Source of the DNA: Phycisphaeraceae bacterium
GTDB taxonomy: Bacteria; Planctomycetota; Phycisphaerae; Phycisphaerales; Phycisphaeraceae
Reading direction: 5' to 3'
Length of the DNA stretch: 32,844 nucleotides
NCBI GenBank assembly: GCA_002704825.1
Contig: PAIY01000116.1
Coordinates: 1 to 32,844, forward strand
The notes beneath the pieces are model-generated. The model was not told the origin of the DNA, ran no database searches, and worked only from the letters and a program-made list of their open reading frames with translations. Shown in pieces: positions 1 to 8,755 of this stretch. The stretch's first letter is position 1. Each line of letters starts with the position of its first letter. Made by a program: the position numbers and the translations under genes.

Positions 1-7
1 CAGAATG

Positions 8-38
8 CCACTGGATTCCCGCCTGCGCGGGAATGACG
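8..38 (+). repeat. Right half of an 85 bp palindromic intergenic element (copy A)
   Basis: This 31-nt unit reads CCACTGGATTCCCGC, then CTGC-type loop, then GCGGGAATGACG, and folds into an 8 bp stem (15-22 with 27-34). It matches the units at 31021-31051 and 32273-32303. The preceding bases (GAATG) match the spacer end of the 32219-32303 element, so this is probably the right half of a full element whose left half lies outside the window. Confidence 0.8.
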
Positions 39-61
39 AATCAAATTTCTGTCTTTGGTTT

Positions 62-93
62 CTATCTGTGTTTATCTGTGTGCATCAGTGGCA
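62..93. repeat. Degenerate ATCTGTGTTTATCTGTG-type intergenic repeat
   Basis: A short tandem-like stretch with repeated ATCTGTGT units lies between the palindromic unit at the window edge and the 3' end of the GH10 gene. It resembles short intergenic repeats of the 'ATCTGTGT' kind that recur in many bacterial genomes; only one copy is seen here, so the call rests on the internal repetition. Confidence 0.4.
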
Positions 94-128
94 AGAATGC
101 CTTGGCAAGTAGTGCGAAAATCTTGCCG

Positions 129-2048
129 TTAATCCAGCTTCACAGTCACCGTCTGCCCATCATCACCGAGTGTGGTTTTGACTTCCTGGGTCTTGCCGTT
201 GTGTGTGACGGTGATGGTGTATTCGCCTTTGAACCCCCGGAAGTTTACGCTACCGCTTGTTGACGATTTTGCGGTTTCGTCGGTCCACCATTGGTTGAAC
301 ACCAGATCGCGATACACCTTGGCAACGGGTTTTTCTTTCCAGTCTTTAGTCCACAGGGCAGCTTCGGGCTTCCAGTGTTTGCCGGCCCAGAAACCCCATT
401 GGATGATGCCGACGAACTTGGGATGGCTGAAGGTCACCGTCAGTACATCGCGCAGGTAATCCGCCTGGAGTTGGGGATCGTTGGTGGTGATGTCCAACTC
501 GGTGTATTGCATACGCTGTGCGTATGGGGCGAAGCGTTCAAATCGCTCGTAGAGTGTCGTCGGGGGCACGAGACTGCTGGTGTTGTAGTGTCCCATGAAG
601 CCGATGCCATCAGGCGGTTGGTTGTATTGGTGCAGGGCTTTGATGATGTTTTCATAGCCCACGATGCGGCCACCGTCCCCGGTCATGACCTGTCCTTCGT
701 TGGTCCACATCAGGGCTTGGGGTGCCAGTTCCCGGCCCAGTGCAAGGCATTTGGCGTAGAAGTCCGGCTCGTTGATGAAGCCGATGAGACTGTTGCCACC
801 GCCGCCCCATTCGGGATGATTGATGCAGTCCCATTCGGCGACGCGATTGCCGATGTCGGTGACTTTTTGCCTGGCCTCTGCCATGATCATGTCGCGTAAT
901 TCCTCGCGTCGGCTGGTATCCCAATTCACATATCGGGGCATGCGCCCGTTGAAGATGCGATGGCCGCGCACTTTGATGTTGCGTTGCTCAAGCCAGGTCA
1001 GGGCATTGTCAATCCAATCGCGTCGAAAAAGCGTTTGGACATTGTTATTTTGGACATTGGCGATGGCGTTGCGGTAGGGGACCATTTTCAGGTCGTTTTC
1101 CAGGACGACCCAATTGAAATTCTCTTCAACGATTTTGCGGTATTGCAGGACATCCTTCTGGGTATAGGGGAAGCGTCTGTGATCCCCCACATTTTTGCTT
1201 TGCGCCGGATCGATCCCGAGCATGTGCGCGGTGACGGCGGTGCCGAACCGGAATTGATGTCGGGTCATTTGAACATGAATGTCAGCACCGCTGAGGGGTT
1301 TGCCCTGCGTATCGGTGACGTTGATGGTCATGTCTGCTTTGCGGTATTGCTCGATGCGTTTTGCTGCATCAATGCGCCATGTGGCATCCAGGGCTCGCCC
1401 GTCGTAGGTGTGTTGGATGCGTGGGAGCGCTTGGGCCTTGAGCGTCTTTTTGTAGTTGATCAGTTCAAACCCGCCATACTCCACGGTCTGCGGGCGGAAG
1501 CCCATGTGAATGGAGACATTGGCTTTGCCCGGAGGCAATTGGAGTTTGTTTCCTGCGGTAAAGGGGATGAGAATCCGCTGCCATGATTTGCCTGCATAGG
1601 CACGTTCGCGCACCATTTTCCGGTTGGGCGGTTCGTTGGACTGCACATATGCGTTGGCCACACCGTTGCCCGATTCGTCTTCGGACCAGGGGCTGCGCAT
1701 CCAGAAAGTCAGCAGACACACGTCGCCGGACTCAATGGCGATGGGTTTGACCTGGACATTGACATTGACATTCCAAGGCTGGGGTTGAATTTTCAGATTC
1801 GTCACCCGAATGGCATGCTTGAAGGGCATGTTCCGGACTTCAAAACGCTCATAGGAAGCATTGTCCGGGTTCTTGTTGCGAATGACGGGACGGAACGCAT
1901 CGGGATCGTCAAAGTCAATCATCGCCTGTCCGCCCTGGGGGATTTGGACATCGGTTTCTGCGACAGCTTGCTTTGCCAGAAAGCTTAAACAGGTCATCAG
2001 TACAAACGTACCAACGTAAAGTCCAGTTGAAAGACTCAAGCGAATCAT
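129..2048 (-). CDS. GH10 xylanase-family protein, secreted, with altered acid/base site
   Basis: Predicted exported glycoside hydrolase family 10 protein of 639 residues. An N-terminal signal peptide (about residues 1-27, ending near AVA) is followed by a carbohydrate-binding-like beta-sandwich region (about 30-215), a GH10 barrel (about 230-600) and a short C-terminal beta-rich tail. The nucleophile motif TELDI is present (E517). The motif that normally reads WDxxNE reads WDCINHP here, with His411 where the acid/base Glu is expected; a nearby NEG motif has E451. The start at 2048 is preferred over the ATG at 2060 because a GGAG lies six bases before it. It lies 94 bp downstream of a LacI-type regulator on the same strand, which suggests sugar-responsive control. 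The family is clear; activity on xylan is doubtful. Confidence 0.82.
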   Translation of the reverse strand: MIRLSLSTGLYVGTFVLMTCLSFLAKQAVAETDVQIPQGGQAMIDFDDPDAFRPVIRNKNPDNASYERFEVRNMPFKHAIRVTNLKIQPQPWNVNVNVQVKPIAIESGDVCLLTFWMRSPWSEDESGNGVANAYVQSNEPPNRKMVRERAYAGKSWQRILIPFTAGNKLQLPPGKANVSIHMGFRPQTVEYGGFELINYKKTLKAQALPRIQHTYDGRALDATWRIDAAKRIEQYRKADMTINVTDTQGKPLSGADIHVQMTRHQFRFGTAVTAHMLGIDPAQSKNVGDHRRFPYTQKDVLQYRKIVEENFNWVVLENDLKMVPYRNAIANVQNNNVQTLFRRDWIDNALTWLEQRNIKVRGHRIFNGRMPRYVNWDTSRREELRDMIMAEARQKVTDIGNRVAEWDCINHPEWGGGGNSLIGFINEPDFYAKCLALGRELAPQALMWTNEGQVMTGDGGRIVGYENIIKALHQYNQPPDGIGFMGHYNTSSLVPPTTLYERFERFAPYAQRMQYTELDITTNDPQLQADYLRDVLTVTFSHPKFVGIIQWGFWAGKHWKPEAALWTKDWKEKPVAKVYRDLVFNQWWTDETAKSSTSGSVNFRGFKGEYTITVTHNGKTQEVKTTLGDDGQTVTVKLD

Positions 2049-2142
2049 GCGAAACTCCATAGGGTTGTGTTGTGAATTTTAGTTGCAGGCAGCAGGTTTG
2101 GATCCAGACGGATGCTGCGCGAAAGGCATTGGGTTGATGCGG

Positions 2143-3183
2143 TTATTCATTGCGTGCCTGGCCGGTGGACTGACGAATGATCAGTTGTTCGTCCAGGACC
2201 GTGTTGATGGTCTGCGCTTTTGTTTTGATTTTTTGTTGCTTGTTCTGCAAACTCTCAAGCACGTACTTGACTGCCTGGTCCGATGCTTCCTGTGCAGGCA
2301 GGTCAATGGATGTGATGGACGGGATAAACAGGGCTGAGCTGTTGTCATTGTTGAATCCCACGACGCTGATATCCTCGGGAACGCGGAGACCTGCATCGTG
2401 AAGGTGGCGGATCACTTCCATGGCCCGTGCATCATTTTGGGCAATGATGGCGGTGGGGCGTTGATGAACCGGCATCGAAGCGATTGCATGAAACTGCCTG
2501 GGCGTGGTTTTGGTCTTGAACTCAAAGTTGTCGTTGAGATTGTGCTCAGCAAGAATGGCTTTGATGGTGTCGATACGGACAACAAAACTCATATGACGCA
2601 ACGCCCGTTCAACCGTCTCGGTATAGGATGCCATCCAGAACCGCCGGTGACCCAGTGCCAGTAAATGTTCCATCATCAAACGGGCGCCCTGGGCTTCGTC
2701 ATAGCGGATCATGGGGATCTTCGCATCGGTGCTGAGGTTGATCCCGATCATGGGCAGGTCGACTTCATCAAGCACGCTTTGCAGATCCGCCGGTGCCGGG
2801 TCACAGACAATGCAGGCATCAATCCGTCCGTCCATGAGTTTGCCTGACCACTGTGAAGCGGGTCCGACAGCCGGGATCATCATCAGGTCATAACCATTGA
2901 GTGACAGCTGTTCGCTGATGCGACAGTTGATCCGGTGGTATAGGTCCGCCAGGAAAAAACTCTGCCGACCGTATAGCAGGCCCACCGCCATGGAGCTTTT
3001 ACGGGCCAGTGACTTGGCGCGGTGGCTTGGACGGTAACCCATCTGCTTGGCAATATCGCGGACCCGCTGGGCTCGACGTGCAGTGGAGACCCAGACTTCT
3101 TTCTGGTCACCATTGAGAAAGCGTGCAGCGGTGGCAACCGAAACACCGGCGGCGTTGGCGATTTCCTTGAGTGATGCAGCCAA
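2143..3183 (-). CDS. LacI-family transcriptional regulator
   Basis: A 346-residue DNA-binding repressor of the LacI/GalR family. The N-terminal helix-turn-helix (LKEIANAAGVSVATAARFLNG, about residues 5-25) is followed by the hinge region and a periplasmic-binding-protein-like effector domain (about 63-340) with the usual VGLLYG, IIAQND and ISVVGFNND segments. The start is a TTG at 3183, supported by AGGAG six bases upstream. It sits between a pseudopilin gene and the GH10 gene, all on the same strand, so it probably regulates the GH10 gene and itself in response to a sugar. The length is normal for the family. The effector cannot be told from the sequence. Confidence 0.92.
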   Translation of the reverse strand: MAASLKEIANAAGVSVATAARFLNGDQKEVWVSTARRAQRVRDIAKQMGYRPSHRAKSLARKSSMAVGLLYGRQSFFLADLYHRINCRISEQLSLNGYDLMMIPAVGPASQWSGKLMDGRIDACIVCDPAPADLQSVLDEVDLPMIGINLSTDAKIPMIRYDEAQGARLMMEHLLALGHRRFWMASYTETVERALRHMSFVVRIDTIKAILAEHNLNDNFEFKTKTTPRQFHAIASMPVHQRPTAIIAQNDARAMEVIRHLHDAGLRVPEDISVVGFNNDNSSALFIPSITSIDLPAQEASDQAVKYVLESLQNKQQKIKTKAQTINTVLDEQLIIRQSTGQARNE

Positions 3184-3309
3184 GTGATTCTCCTAAATTG
3201 CGCGTGTTCTCTGATCAAGGACGCGATGGTTCTCAGTTGCAGGTTCCGTTAAGCCGGTATGGATGGGCGTTGAGGATGCCATGGTATTCCTATCAATCCA
3301 TTGAATCGG

Positions 3310-3321
3310 ATGTTCGAGCAT
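3310..3321. promoter_or_regulatory. Candidate LacI-type operator
   Basis: ATGTTCGAGCAT is a 12-bp palindrome with one mismatched pair and a central CG, the symmetry typical of LacI-family operators. It is overlapped by a looser inverted repeat, ATTGAAT (3300-3306) with ATTCAAT (3322-3328). It lies about 130 bp upstream of the LacI-type gene, at the end of the pseudopilin gene. This is inference from symmetry and position only. Confidence 0.3.
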
Positions 3322-3323
3322 AT

Positions 3324-3992
3324 TCAATACGGCGAAATCGTGTGAGCACCTTCGCCTTGAGCCTTCACATGTCCATCATAAAACAGAAAGTTGGCTGCCC
3401 CAAGGTGACGTTGGTAATCCAGTGCATAATAGTCAGCGACTTCTTCAAAATGCCATTCCAATGGGCGTTCGGAAATCCCAAGCTGCCTGCTTGGCATCAA
3501 GAGCATGTCTCGGCGAAGAAACGTCTTGATCCGGTTCTGATACGTGTTGGTCCCCGCAGGTGTCAGGATCAGCATGTTCACCAGAAAAGTGTTTTGAGAG
3601 TATCCGGGTTCATTCTTTGACCAGATCCCCTGGCGAACCACCGTGGGACACGTGAAAATCGAGCTTTTAAGCTGATCGACATAGTCACTGTATCCGCCGG
3701 ATTTGGGATTATTGTGATACAGGTAGACTGAGTACCAGTATTGATCCCAACTGGAGTTGGGCAAAGAATACGGTATTTTTGCAGCAGAGAGATAGTTGTT
3801 GAAATCACTGGTGTAGGTTTCCATCATCAACCCGATTTGTCGCAGCTGTGAGCCACATTTGACCGCATTGGCGGACATCCTCGCTTTGGCAAGAGCCGGC
3901 AGGAGAATCGCAATCAACAATGCAACAATCGAAATGACAACCAAAAGCTCGATGAGCGTAAATGCTTTGCGATGATCGGTGCGCTGTAACAT
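3324..3992 (-). CDS. Pseudopilin-like protein with prepilin N-terminal methylation motif
   Basis: A 222-residue protein with a type IV prepilin/pseudopilin N-terminus: a short basic leader (MLQRTDHRKA) followed by FTLIELLVVISIVALLIAIL, with the usual Glu five residues after the predicted cleavage point. The rest is a globular exported domain that ends with HLGAANFLFYDGHVK, the H-x9-DG motif found in the very numerous planctomycetal pseudopilin-like proteins. The frame stays open upstream to a TTG at 4151, but the ATG at 3992 has GGAG eight bases before it and puts the prepilin leader at the correct place, so the shorter form is chosen. It is followed by the LacI-type gene after about 140 bp. 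Its role (surface protein, type II secretion minor component, or glycan binding) is unknown. Confidence 0.85.
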   Translation of the reverse strand: MLQRTDHRKAFTLIELLVVISIVALLIAILLPALAKARMSANAVKCGSQLRQIGLMMETYTSDFNNYLSAAKIPYSLPNSSWDQYWYSVYLYHNNPKSGGYSDYVDQLKSSIFTCPTVVRQGIWSKNEPGYSQNTFLVNMLILTPAGTNTYQNRIKTFLRRDMLLMPSRQLGISERPLEWHFEEVADYYALDYQRHLGAANFLFYDGHVKAQGEGAHTISPY

Positions 3993-4186
3993 TGCTGGAT
4001 TCTCCTTGGGGACAATGGATGTTGATGGGCCGGTTTCATTGTCCAGTGTGATGGTGTTCAAGGCCTGTCCGTCCTGGTGCACCATGGCATCATTCAAGTG
4101 TTTTATTTGCGTTGTTTTATCGACAATCCATGGTTTTGAATCAATGTTCAATAAATTGAGATCGCTTTCAATTTGCGAGCGTTCTT

Positions 4187-4214
4187 ATTCTAGGCGCACA
4201 CTTTGTAGAATCAA
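4187..4214 (-). promoter_or_regulatory. Sigma70-like promoter for the pseudopilin gene
   Basis: On the minus strand the sequence reads TTGATT (4214-4209), 16 bases, then TAGAAT (4192-4187). Both hexamers are close to the sigma70 consensus TTGACA/TATAAT. Transcription would start near 4180. Confidence 0.5.
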
Positions 4215-4257
4215 GGTCGTGCCGAAAAATCTCCAGTTTGGAAAGATGATTGGATTG

Positions 4258-4300
4258 GTGTAAAATTCACCTTAACACCATTGTTTAATGGATTTTACAC
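4258..4300 (+). promoter_or_regulatory. Dyad/hairpin directly before a start codon
   Basis: GTGTAAAAT (4258-4266) is matched by its perfect reverse complement ATTTTACAC (4292-4300). Inside it, CCATT (4278-4282) pairs with AATGG (4287-4291) around a GTTT loop, so the right arm is a continuous 14-nt strand. The arm ends at the base before the ATG at 4301, and no Shine-Dalgarno sequence is seen. It could be an operator or an RNA fold that controls initiation. Confidence 0.55.
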
Positions 4301-4783
4301 ATGTCTGCCACGTTTCTGTTGGTTGGTTACATCATCTGTTATCTGTGTATTGGCATTGGTGTCGGGCTTATTTTTCAATTCAAGCGGACTCAGAAGCTGT
4401 GGCCTAAAAATCCGACCAAAGAGGATAAGGAATATTATTCTCAGATCATTTTCCGATATCTGAAAATTGCGATTCCATTGATTCTGTTTGGCTTTTTGGG
4501 GCAATTTATGCTTCAAGTTGCTGATTACTACGCGAACAAAGTTCCGCAACGGTGGGGGCGTTTGACCGGTGCGTGGGAGAAGTGGGAAGAGCCGTTTCTC
4601 TGGTCAATGTTACTCTCTGCGATGCTAACTTACGGTTACCACGCCAATGCTCTGATTCGAAAAATGCGAAACGCCAAGACATCAGTCAAACGGCGAGATG
4701 CCTGTAAACGAACACTGATCGTTTATTCAATGATATGGCTGATATCGATGATCGTCTGTGTTACATTGCTTCTGGTGGCTTGA
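4301..4783 (+). CDS. Small hypothetical membrane protein
   Basis: A 160-residue protein that I do not recognise. Hydrophobic segments lie at about residues 4-26, 52-72, 98-115 and 139-159, so three or four membrane spans are likely. Between spans 1 and 2 is a charged stretch (about 30-48, with KNPTKEDKEYY), and between spans 3 and 4 a basic cytosolic-type loop (RKMRNAKTSVKRRDACKR). The ATG at 4301 follows a 43-nt dyad and has no visible ribosome-binding site, so initiation may be weak or controlled. It lies about 120 bp before the BamD-like gene in the same direction. No catalytic motif is visible. The coding call rests on the clean membrane topology and the absence of a competing frame. Confidence 0.6.
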   Translation: MSATFLLVGYIICYLCIGIGVGLIFQFKRTQKLWPKNPTKEDKEYYSQIIFRYLKIAIPLILFGFLGQFMLQVADYYANKVPQRWGRLTGAWEKWEEPFLWSMLLSAMLTYGYHANALIRKMRNAKTSVKRRDACKRTLIVYSMIWLISMIVCVTLLLVA

Positions 4784-4905
4784 CTTTGGTACCTGGCCAA
4801 CTGCCGGATAACCTTCGCTTTTTGCCCATTTTCCCTCACCGGCTTATCATCATGAGGTTACAGACACACACGAGACGGACGATCCAATCCAAAGGGTTCA
4901 CCTTC

Positions 4906-5880
4906 ATGACACAATCGCGTTTGCAGATGATGATTTTCAGCCTGGTTCTCACGCTGGGTTTGGCCGCTGTTCAGGCTCAGGAGCAGTATCAACTCGATAA
5001 GGATCAGTGGGTTGCCACGCAGTCCTACGCACCGGGCTCCCCCGAAGCCAAGCTTCAGTCGATCCGTAAAATGGTCGCCCAGGAGCAGGGCAAGGAGGCG
5101 ATTGCAGCGGTCAAGGATTGGATCAAGACCTATCCCAACCACCCGATGCTCGCAGAAGCCTATTTGATCGCCGGCGATGCCAAGGTGCTGGAACGTCGGT
5201 ATTACAAAGCGCTTTTCGACTATGAATACATGATCCGCAGCTTCCCCGGTTCCGAGCATTTCCACTTGGCTCTTGAACGCGAATTTGAAGTCGCCAAGAT
5301 CTTTGCTTCAGGCACCAAGCGTGTCTGGTTGGGCATGCGACTTCTCAGTGCTCACGGTGAAGCTGAAGAACTGTTCATCCGTATTCAGGAACGTGCGCCG
5401 GGCAGTCTCATCGGCGAACAGGCTTCTTTGGAACTTGGTGACTTTTACTTTAAACGTGGTGAGATGCGCAGTGCTGCTGAAGCCTACCAACTGTTTTTGG
5501 AAAACTATCCTCGGAGCCGGTATCGCGAACGCGTGATGCTTCGTCGCATTGAAGCGGATCTGGCATCCTTTAACAGTCCGGTGTTCGATCCCACGGGGTT
5601 GCTGGATGCAACCATTCACATCAAGCAGTTCGAAAAGGAATTTCCCGCATCGGCTCAGCGTCTTGGGACACAGGCTTTACTCGTGCGTGTCAATGAGTCA
5701 TTGGCAGCAAAAGACCTGCATACCGCTCAGTGGTATGACAAGCGTAAAAAGGACAAGGTCAGCGCGGTGTACATGTACCGTCGCATTGTCCAGGATCATC
5801 CCCAGACCGCAGCAGCACGTGATGCCGAAGCGGCCTTGGCGCGACTTGAGCCGCAACTTGCCGGGGGGGCTGCCAAGTGA
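4906..5880 (+). CDS. BamD-like tetratricopeptide periplasmic protein (outer membrane assembly)
   Basis: A 324-residue exported TPR protein resembling the BamD/YfiO outer-membrane assembly factor. A signal peptide (about residues 1-24, ending AVQA) is followed by helical TPR-type repeats, for example around 82-115 (AEAYLIAGDAKVLERRYYKA) and 171-208 (EQASLELGDFYFKRGEMRSA, ENYPRSRY). The start at 4906 is chosen because it opens the signal peptide and follows AAGGG; the frame continues upstream to 4735 without a plausible exported N-terminus. Classical BamD is a lipoprotein, but no lipobox Cys is present here, so it may be soluble in the periplasm. The stop overlaps the GTG start of the LptE-like gene by 4 bp, which indicates translational coupling and a joint envelope role. 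Confidence 0.72.
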   Translation: MTQSRLQMMIFSLVLTLGLAAVQAQEQYQLDKDQWVATQSYAPGSPEAKLQSIRKMVAQEQGKEAIAAVKDWIKTYPNHPMLAEAYLIAGDAKVLERRYYKALFDYEYMIRSFPGSEHFHLALEREFEVAKIFASGTKRVWLGMRLLSAHGEAEELFIRIQERAPGSLIGEQASLELGDFYFKRGEMRSAAEAYQLFLENYPRSRYRERVMLRRIEADLASFNSPVFDPTGLLDATIHIKQFEKEFPASAQRLGTQALLVRVNESLAAKDLHTAQWYDKRKKDKVSAVYMYRRIVQDHPQTAAARDAEAALARLEPQLAGGAAK

Positions 5881-6383
5881 AAACCAAAGCCTGGAATATT
5901 TTGAGTCTCCTGGCAGTGATGCTGGTGCTACAAGGTTGTGGTTACACGCAGACCGAGTTGTTTAATACGGAGTACCAGTCCGTTGCCGTGCCGATCTTCC
6001 AGAACAAGACGTTTTACCGCGGCGTTGAACTGGATTTGACCGAAGCGTTGATCAAAGAAATCGAACTGCGATCACCGTATAAGGTCGTAGCCACGCGTAC
6101 CGCTCAGACGGTGCTCGAAGGACAGATCGTTTCCATCAGTCAGCGTCCCCTGAGCAACACCCGCGAAGGCGGCCTTGTGCAGGAGACCGAATTGACCATG
6201 GTCGTCAACTTCCTCTGGAAGCAGCAGTCCGATGGCAAGACCCTGCGTCGCCGAGATGGGATCATCGCGGTGGGGCGGTATGTCGCCTCCACGCCGATCT
6301 CTGAACCCATGGCAACCGGGCAGCACATCGCAACTCAGGAAATGGCCAAACGTATCGTCGACACCATGCGCTCGGATTGGTAA
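5877..6383 (+). CDS. LptE-like LPS assembly lipoprotein
   Basis: A 168-residue lipoprotein with signal and lipobox VLQGC (Cys21) followed by GYT, a start typical of LptE/RlpB homologues. The body (VAVPIFQNKTFYRGVELDLTEA, then ELRSPYKVV, then a VLEGQIVSISQRPLS segment) fits the LptE fold of two helices and a beta sheet; the family helps LptD insert lipopolysaccharide into the outer membrane. The start is a GTG at 5877 that overlaps the TGA of the BamD-like gene (GTGA). The pairing of the two genes supports an outer-membrane biogenesis role. The assignment rests on the N-terminus, size and context; LptE proteins are poorly conserved. Confidence 0.72.
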   Translation: MKTKAWNILSLLAVMLVLQGCGYTQTELFNTEYQSVAVPIFQNKTFYRGVELDLTEALIKEIELRSPYKVVATRTAQTVLEGQIVSISQRPLSNTREGGLVQETELTMVVNFLWKQQSDGKTLRRRDGIIAVGRYVASTPISEPMATGQHIATQEMAKRIVDTMRSDW

Positions 6384-6635
6384 GTCAATCCGTCACCAGG
6401 AAGACAGCGATGTTTTACGGGTCAAGCTGTGATCAAGCAGTGTTTATTCGTGATTCGCAGTTCCTGTCTGTTGCATGACGTTGGATTCTTCCCTTTTTTG
6501 CAACTTGAGGCAGATTCAACTGCAATCCTGCCGATAGGTAAAGTGTAGAATCATCAGGATCAGTACAAACCGCGTGCGTCTGATAAAATCAATGTTTTGA
6601 CTCGCCCCACGCACCGGGGACCGAAAGGTAAATGA

Positions 6636-8693
6636 ATGTCCAAACCGAATCTGGATGACCCCAAAGACAACAAAGATCCGCAAGGCAACAAGCCCGGCGG
6701 AGAGGGTCCGAATAACAACCGTCCGCCACAGAACATGATGTCCCGCAGTGTCGTGGGCTGGATGCTGCTGGGTGGACTGGCTCTGTTGCTATTGTGGTTG
6801 ATGAACAACGCCTCCAGTCAGGCCATACCGATCACTGAGATGGCTTTCATGAACCATGCCCGTAATGGTGAATTTGCGCCTGATAAACCCATTATCGTCG
6901 AAGACGAGCGCATGATCGGCGTACTCAAGAAAGACGTGCTGCCCAAGGATCAGAACACCACCGAGCGCGTGATGACCGTCATCAGTCGTGAGACCAAGGC
7001 AGATATCGTCGAAGACCTTCGCGAGATCGGCCAACCCTACAAGGAAAGCCCCGGTTCCTCCGTCCTGCTCACTTTGGCGGTGACCTGGGGGCCGGTGATC
7101 CTCATTGCGTTCCTGCTTTACTTCTTCGTCTTCCGGTCCATCCGCAATGCCGGTGGTGGACCCGGTGGCATGCTGGGCAACTTCGGTCGCTCCAAGCACA
7201 AGCTGCTGAATAAGGAACACTCCAATGTCACCATCGACGATGTTGCTGGCATTGAAGAAGCCAAGGACGAGATCAACGAAATCATTGAGTTCCTCAAGAA
7301 CCCCAAGAAGTTCCAGCGTCTTGGCGGTCGTGTGCCCCGTGGTGTGCTGCTTGAAGGTCTGCCCGGTTGTGGTAAGACGCTGCTCGCCAAAGCCATGGCA
7401 GGGGAAGCCGACGTGCCGTTCTTCTCGATCTCCGGTTCGGACTTCGTGGAAATGTTCGTGGGTGTGGGTGCTTCACGTGTCCGTGACCTCTTCAAGCAGG
7501 CCAAGGAGTCTTCGCCCTGCATCATTTTCCTGGACGAAATCGATGCTGTTGGCCGTCGTCGTGGCAGTGGTTTTAGTTCCGGTGGTCATGATGAACGTGA
7601 ACAAACCTTAAACGCCATCCTCGTCGAAATGGACGGCTTTGAAACCAATGACCAGGTGATCGTCGTTGCAGCCACCAACCGCGCAGACGTGCTTGACCCT
7701 GCTCTAACGCGTCCGGGACGTTTTGATCGTCAGATTCAGGTTCCACTGCCCGACGTCAAGGGGCGTATGGATATCCTCAAGGTCCACAGCCGCAAGATCA
7801 AACTCGGTCCGGATGTCGACCTGGAGAAAATCGCCCGTGGTACGCCGATGTTCTCCGGTGCCCAACTCGCTGCCATGATCAATGAGTCAGCCATCTCCGC
7901 AACGCTTGCGGGCAAGGACTTCGTTGAACAGGATGACCTGGAAGAATCCCGCGACAAAGTTCGCTGGGGTCGCGCCCGTAAGTCTCAGAAAATCGAAGAG
8001 GAAGAACGCAAGGTTATCGCTTATCACGAAGCAGGCCATGCGATTCTCATGTATTTCGACAAGTACTCCGAGCCACTGCACAAGGTCACCATCATCCCGC
8101 GTGGTCCGTCGCTGGGGGCAACGTATCTGTTGCCGGAGAAGGACCGCAATCTCTCCAGCCGCAACCAACTGCTTGCCCGCATGCGATCCAGCTATGGCGG
8201 ACGCATCGCCGAGCACATGTTCTGCGGTGATATGTACAACGGTACGGCTGGTGACATCCGCATGGCAACCAACATCGCCCGCGCCATGGTCACCCAGTAC
8301 GGCATGAGTGATAAACTCGGTTTCCAATTCGTTGGCGAAGATGAACAACGACAGACATGGGAACGCGGTGACACCATGAGTAACGAAACCGCGCTGCTCA
8401 TCGATCAGGAAGTCAAGGAACTCATTGACCGCACTTACAACGATGCCACCCAGATCATCGAGGAGCACAAGGAGCAGCTCGAAGCCTTGGCTCAAGCGTT
8501 ACTCAAGTATGAAACCCTCACCTTCGAAGAAGTCGAAAAACTCATGAACGGTGACGATCTGGATAAGCCCACCGTCTCTGACCTGCTGCAGGCAGAGCAG
8601 GATAAGGCTGACAAAGCTGACAAGGCCTCCGATGGTAATGCCGACCTTGGGGATGACACGCCTGACTCACCGGGCATCCCAAGTCCGGCTTGA
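6636..8693 (+). CDS. ftsH: ATP-dependent zinc metalloprotease FtsH
   Basis: A 685-residue membrane-anchored AAA+ protease that degrades membrane and regulatory proteins as a hexamer. A Pro/Asn-rich cytosolic tail (1-38) leads to TM1 (about 39-57), a periplasmic domain, and TM2 (about 144-166). The AAA domain has Walker A GLPGCGKT (241-248), Walker B IIFLDEID (296-303) and the second region of homology with Arg finger residues near 359-365. The peptidase domain has the zinc motif HEAGH (464-468), with Asp540 in GTAGDI as likely third ligand. The Walker A differs from the usual GPPGTGKT but keeps the required G, K and T. The C-terminus is charged and low in complexity ([13 protein letters not shown]). 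AAAGG eight bases before the ATG supports the start. A strong terminator follows. Confidence 0.97.
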   Translation: MSKPNLDDPKDNKDPQGNKPGGEGPNNNRPPQNMMSRSVVGWMLLGGLALLLLWLMNNASSQAIPITEMAFMNHARNGEFAPDKPIIVEDERMIGVLKKDVLPKDQNTTERVMTVISRETKADIVEDLREIGQPYKESPGSSVLLTLAVTWGPVILIAFLLYFFVFRSIRNAGGGPGGMLGNFGRSKHKLLNKEHSNVTIDDVAGIEEAKDEINEIIEFLKNPKKFQRLGGRVPRGVLLEGLPGCGKTLLAKAMAGEADVPFFSISGSDFVEMFVGVGASRVRDLFKQAKESSPCIIFLDEIDAVGRRRGSGFSSGGHDEREQTLNAILVEMDGFETNDQVIVVAATNRADVLDPALTRPGRFDRQIQVPLPDVKGRMDILKVHSRKIKLGPDVDLEKIARGTPMFSGAQLAAMINESAISATLAGKDFVEQDDLEESRDKVRWGRARKSQKIEEEERKVIAYHEAGHAILMYFDKYSEPLHKVTIIPRGPSLGATYLLPEKDRNLSSRNQLLARMRSSYGGRIAEHMFCGDMYNGTAGDIRMATNIARAMVTQYGMSDKLGFQFVGEDEQRQTWERGDTMSNETALLIDQEVKELIDRTYNDATQIIEEHKEQLEALAQALLKYETLTFEEVEKLMNGDDLDKPTVSDLLQAEQDKADKADKASDGNADLGDDTPDSPGIPSPA

Positions 8694-8719
8694 TCCCAGG
8701 CAATAACAACACATTCTCT

Positions 8720-8755
8720 CAAGGCACGATCTCACCCGATCGTGCCTTGTTTTTT
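8720..8755 (+). terminator. Rho-independent terminator after ftsH
   Basis: A perfect 12 bp stem, CAAGGCACGATC (8720-8731) with GATCGTGCCTTG (8738-8749), a 6-nt loop, and six T residues (8750-8755) immediately after. It separates ftsH from the next gene. Confidence 0.95.

Larger units (their letters stand above)
3993..4300. other. Divergent intergenic region between pseudopilin and membrane-protein genes
   Basis: This 308 bp stretch separates two divergent genes. It holds a sigma70-like promoter on the minus strand (4187-4214), which would give the pseudopilin mRNA a leader of roughly 185 nt, and a long dyad (4258-4300) that ends directly at the ATG of the plus-strand gene. The leader stays open in the pseudopilin frame up to 4151, but no good ribosome site supports translation there. 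Confidence 0.6.

Noticed and set aside
231..246. 16-nt match (AACCCCCGGAAGTTT core) between the GH10 gene and the CCCGGAA repeat near 29680
   Set aside because: The stretch encodes a normal part of the GH10 tail, and one 16-nt match in 33 kb can arise by chance.
291..899. Open frame of about 200 codons on the plus strand inside the GH10 gene
   Set aside because: It is antisense to a clearly conserved GH10 coding region, has no ribosome site and shows no family motif.
7887..8495. Open frame of about 200 codons antisense to ftsH
   Set aside because: It mirrors the conserved FtsH peptidase domain and has no independent support.
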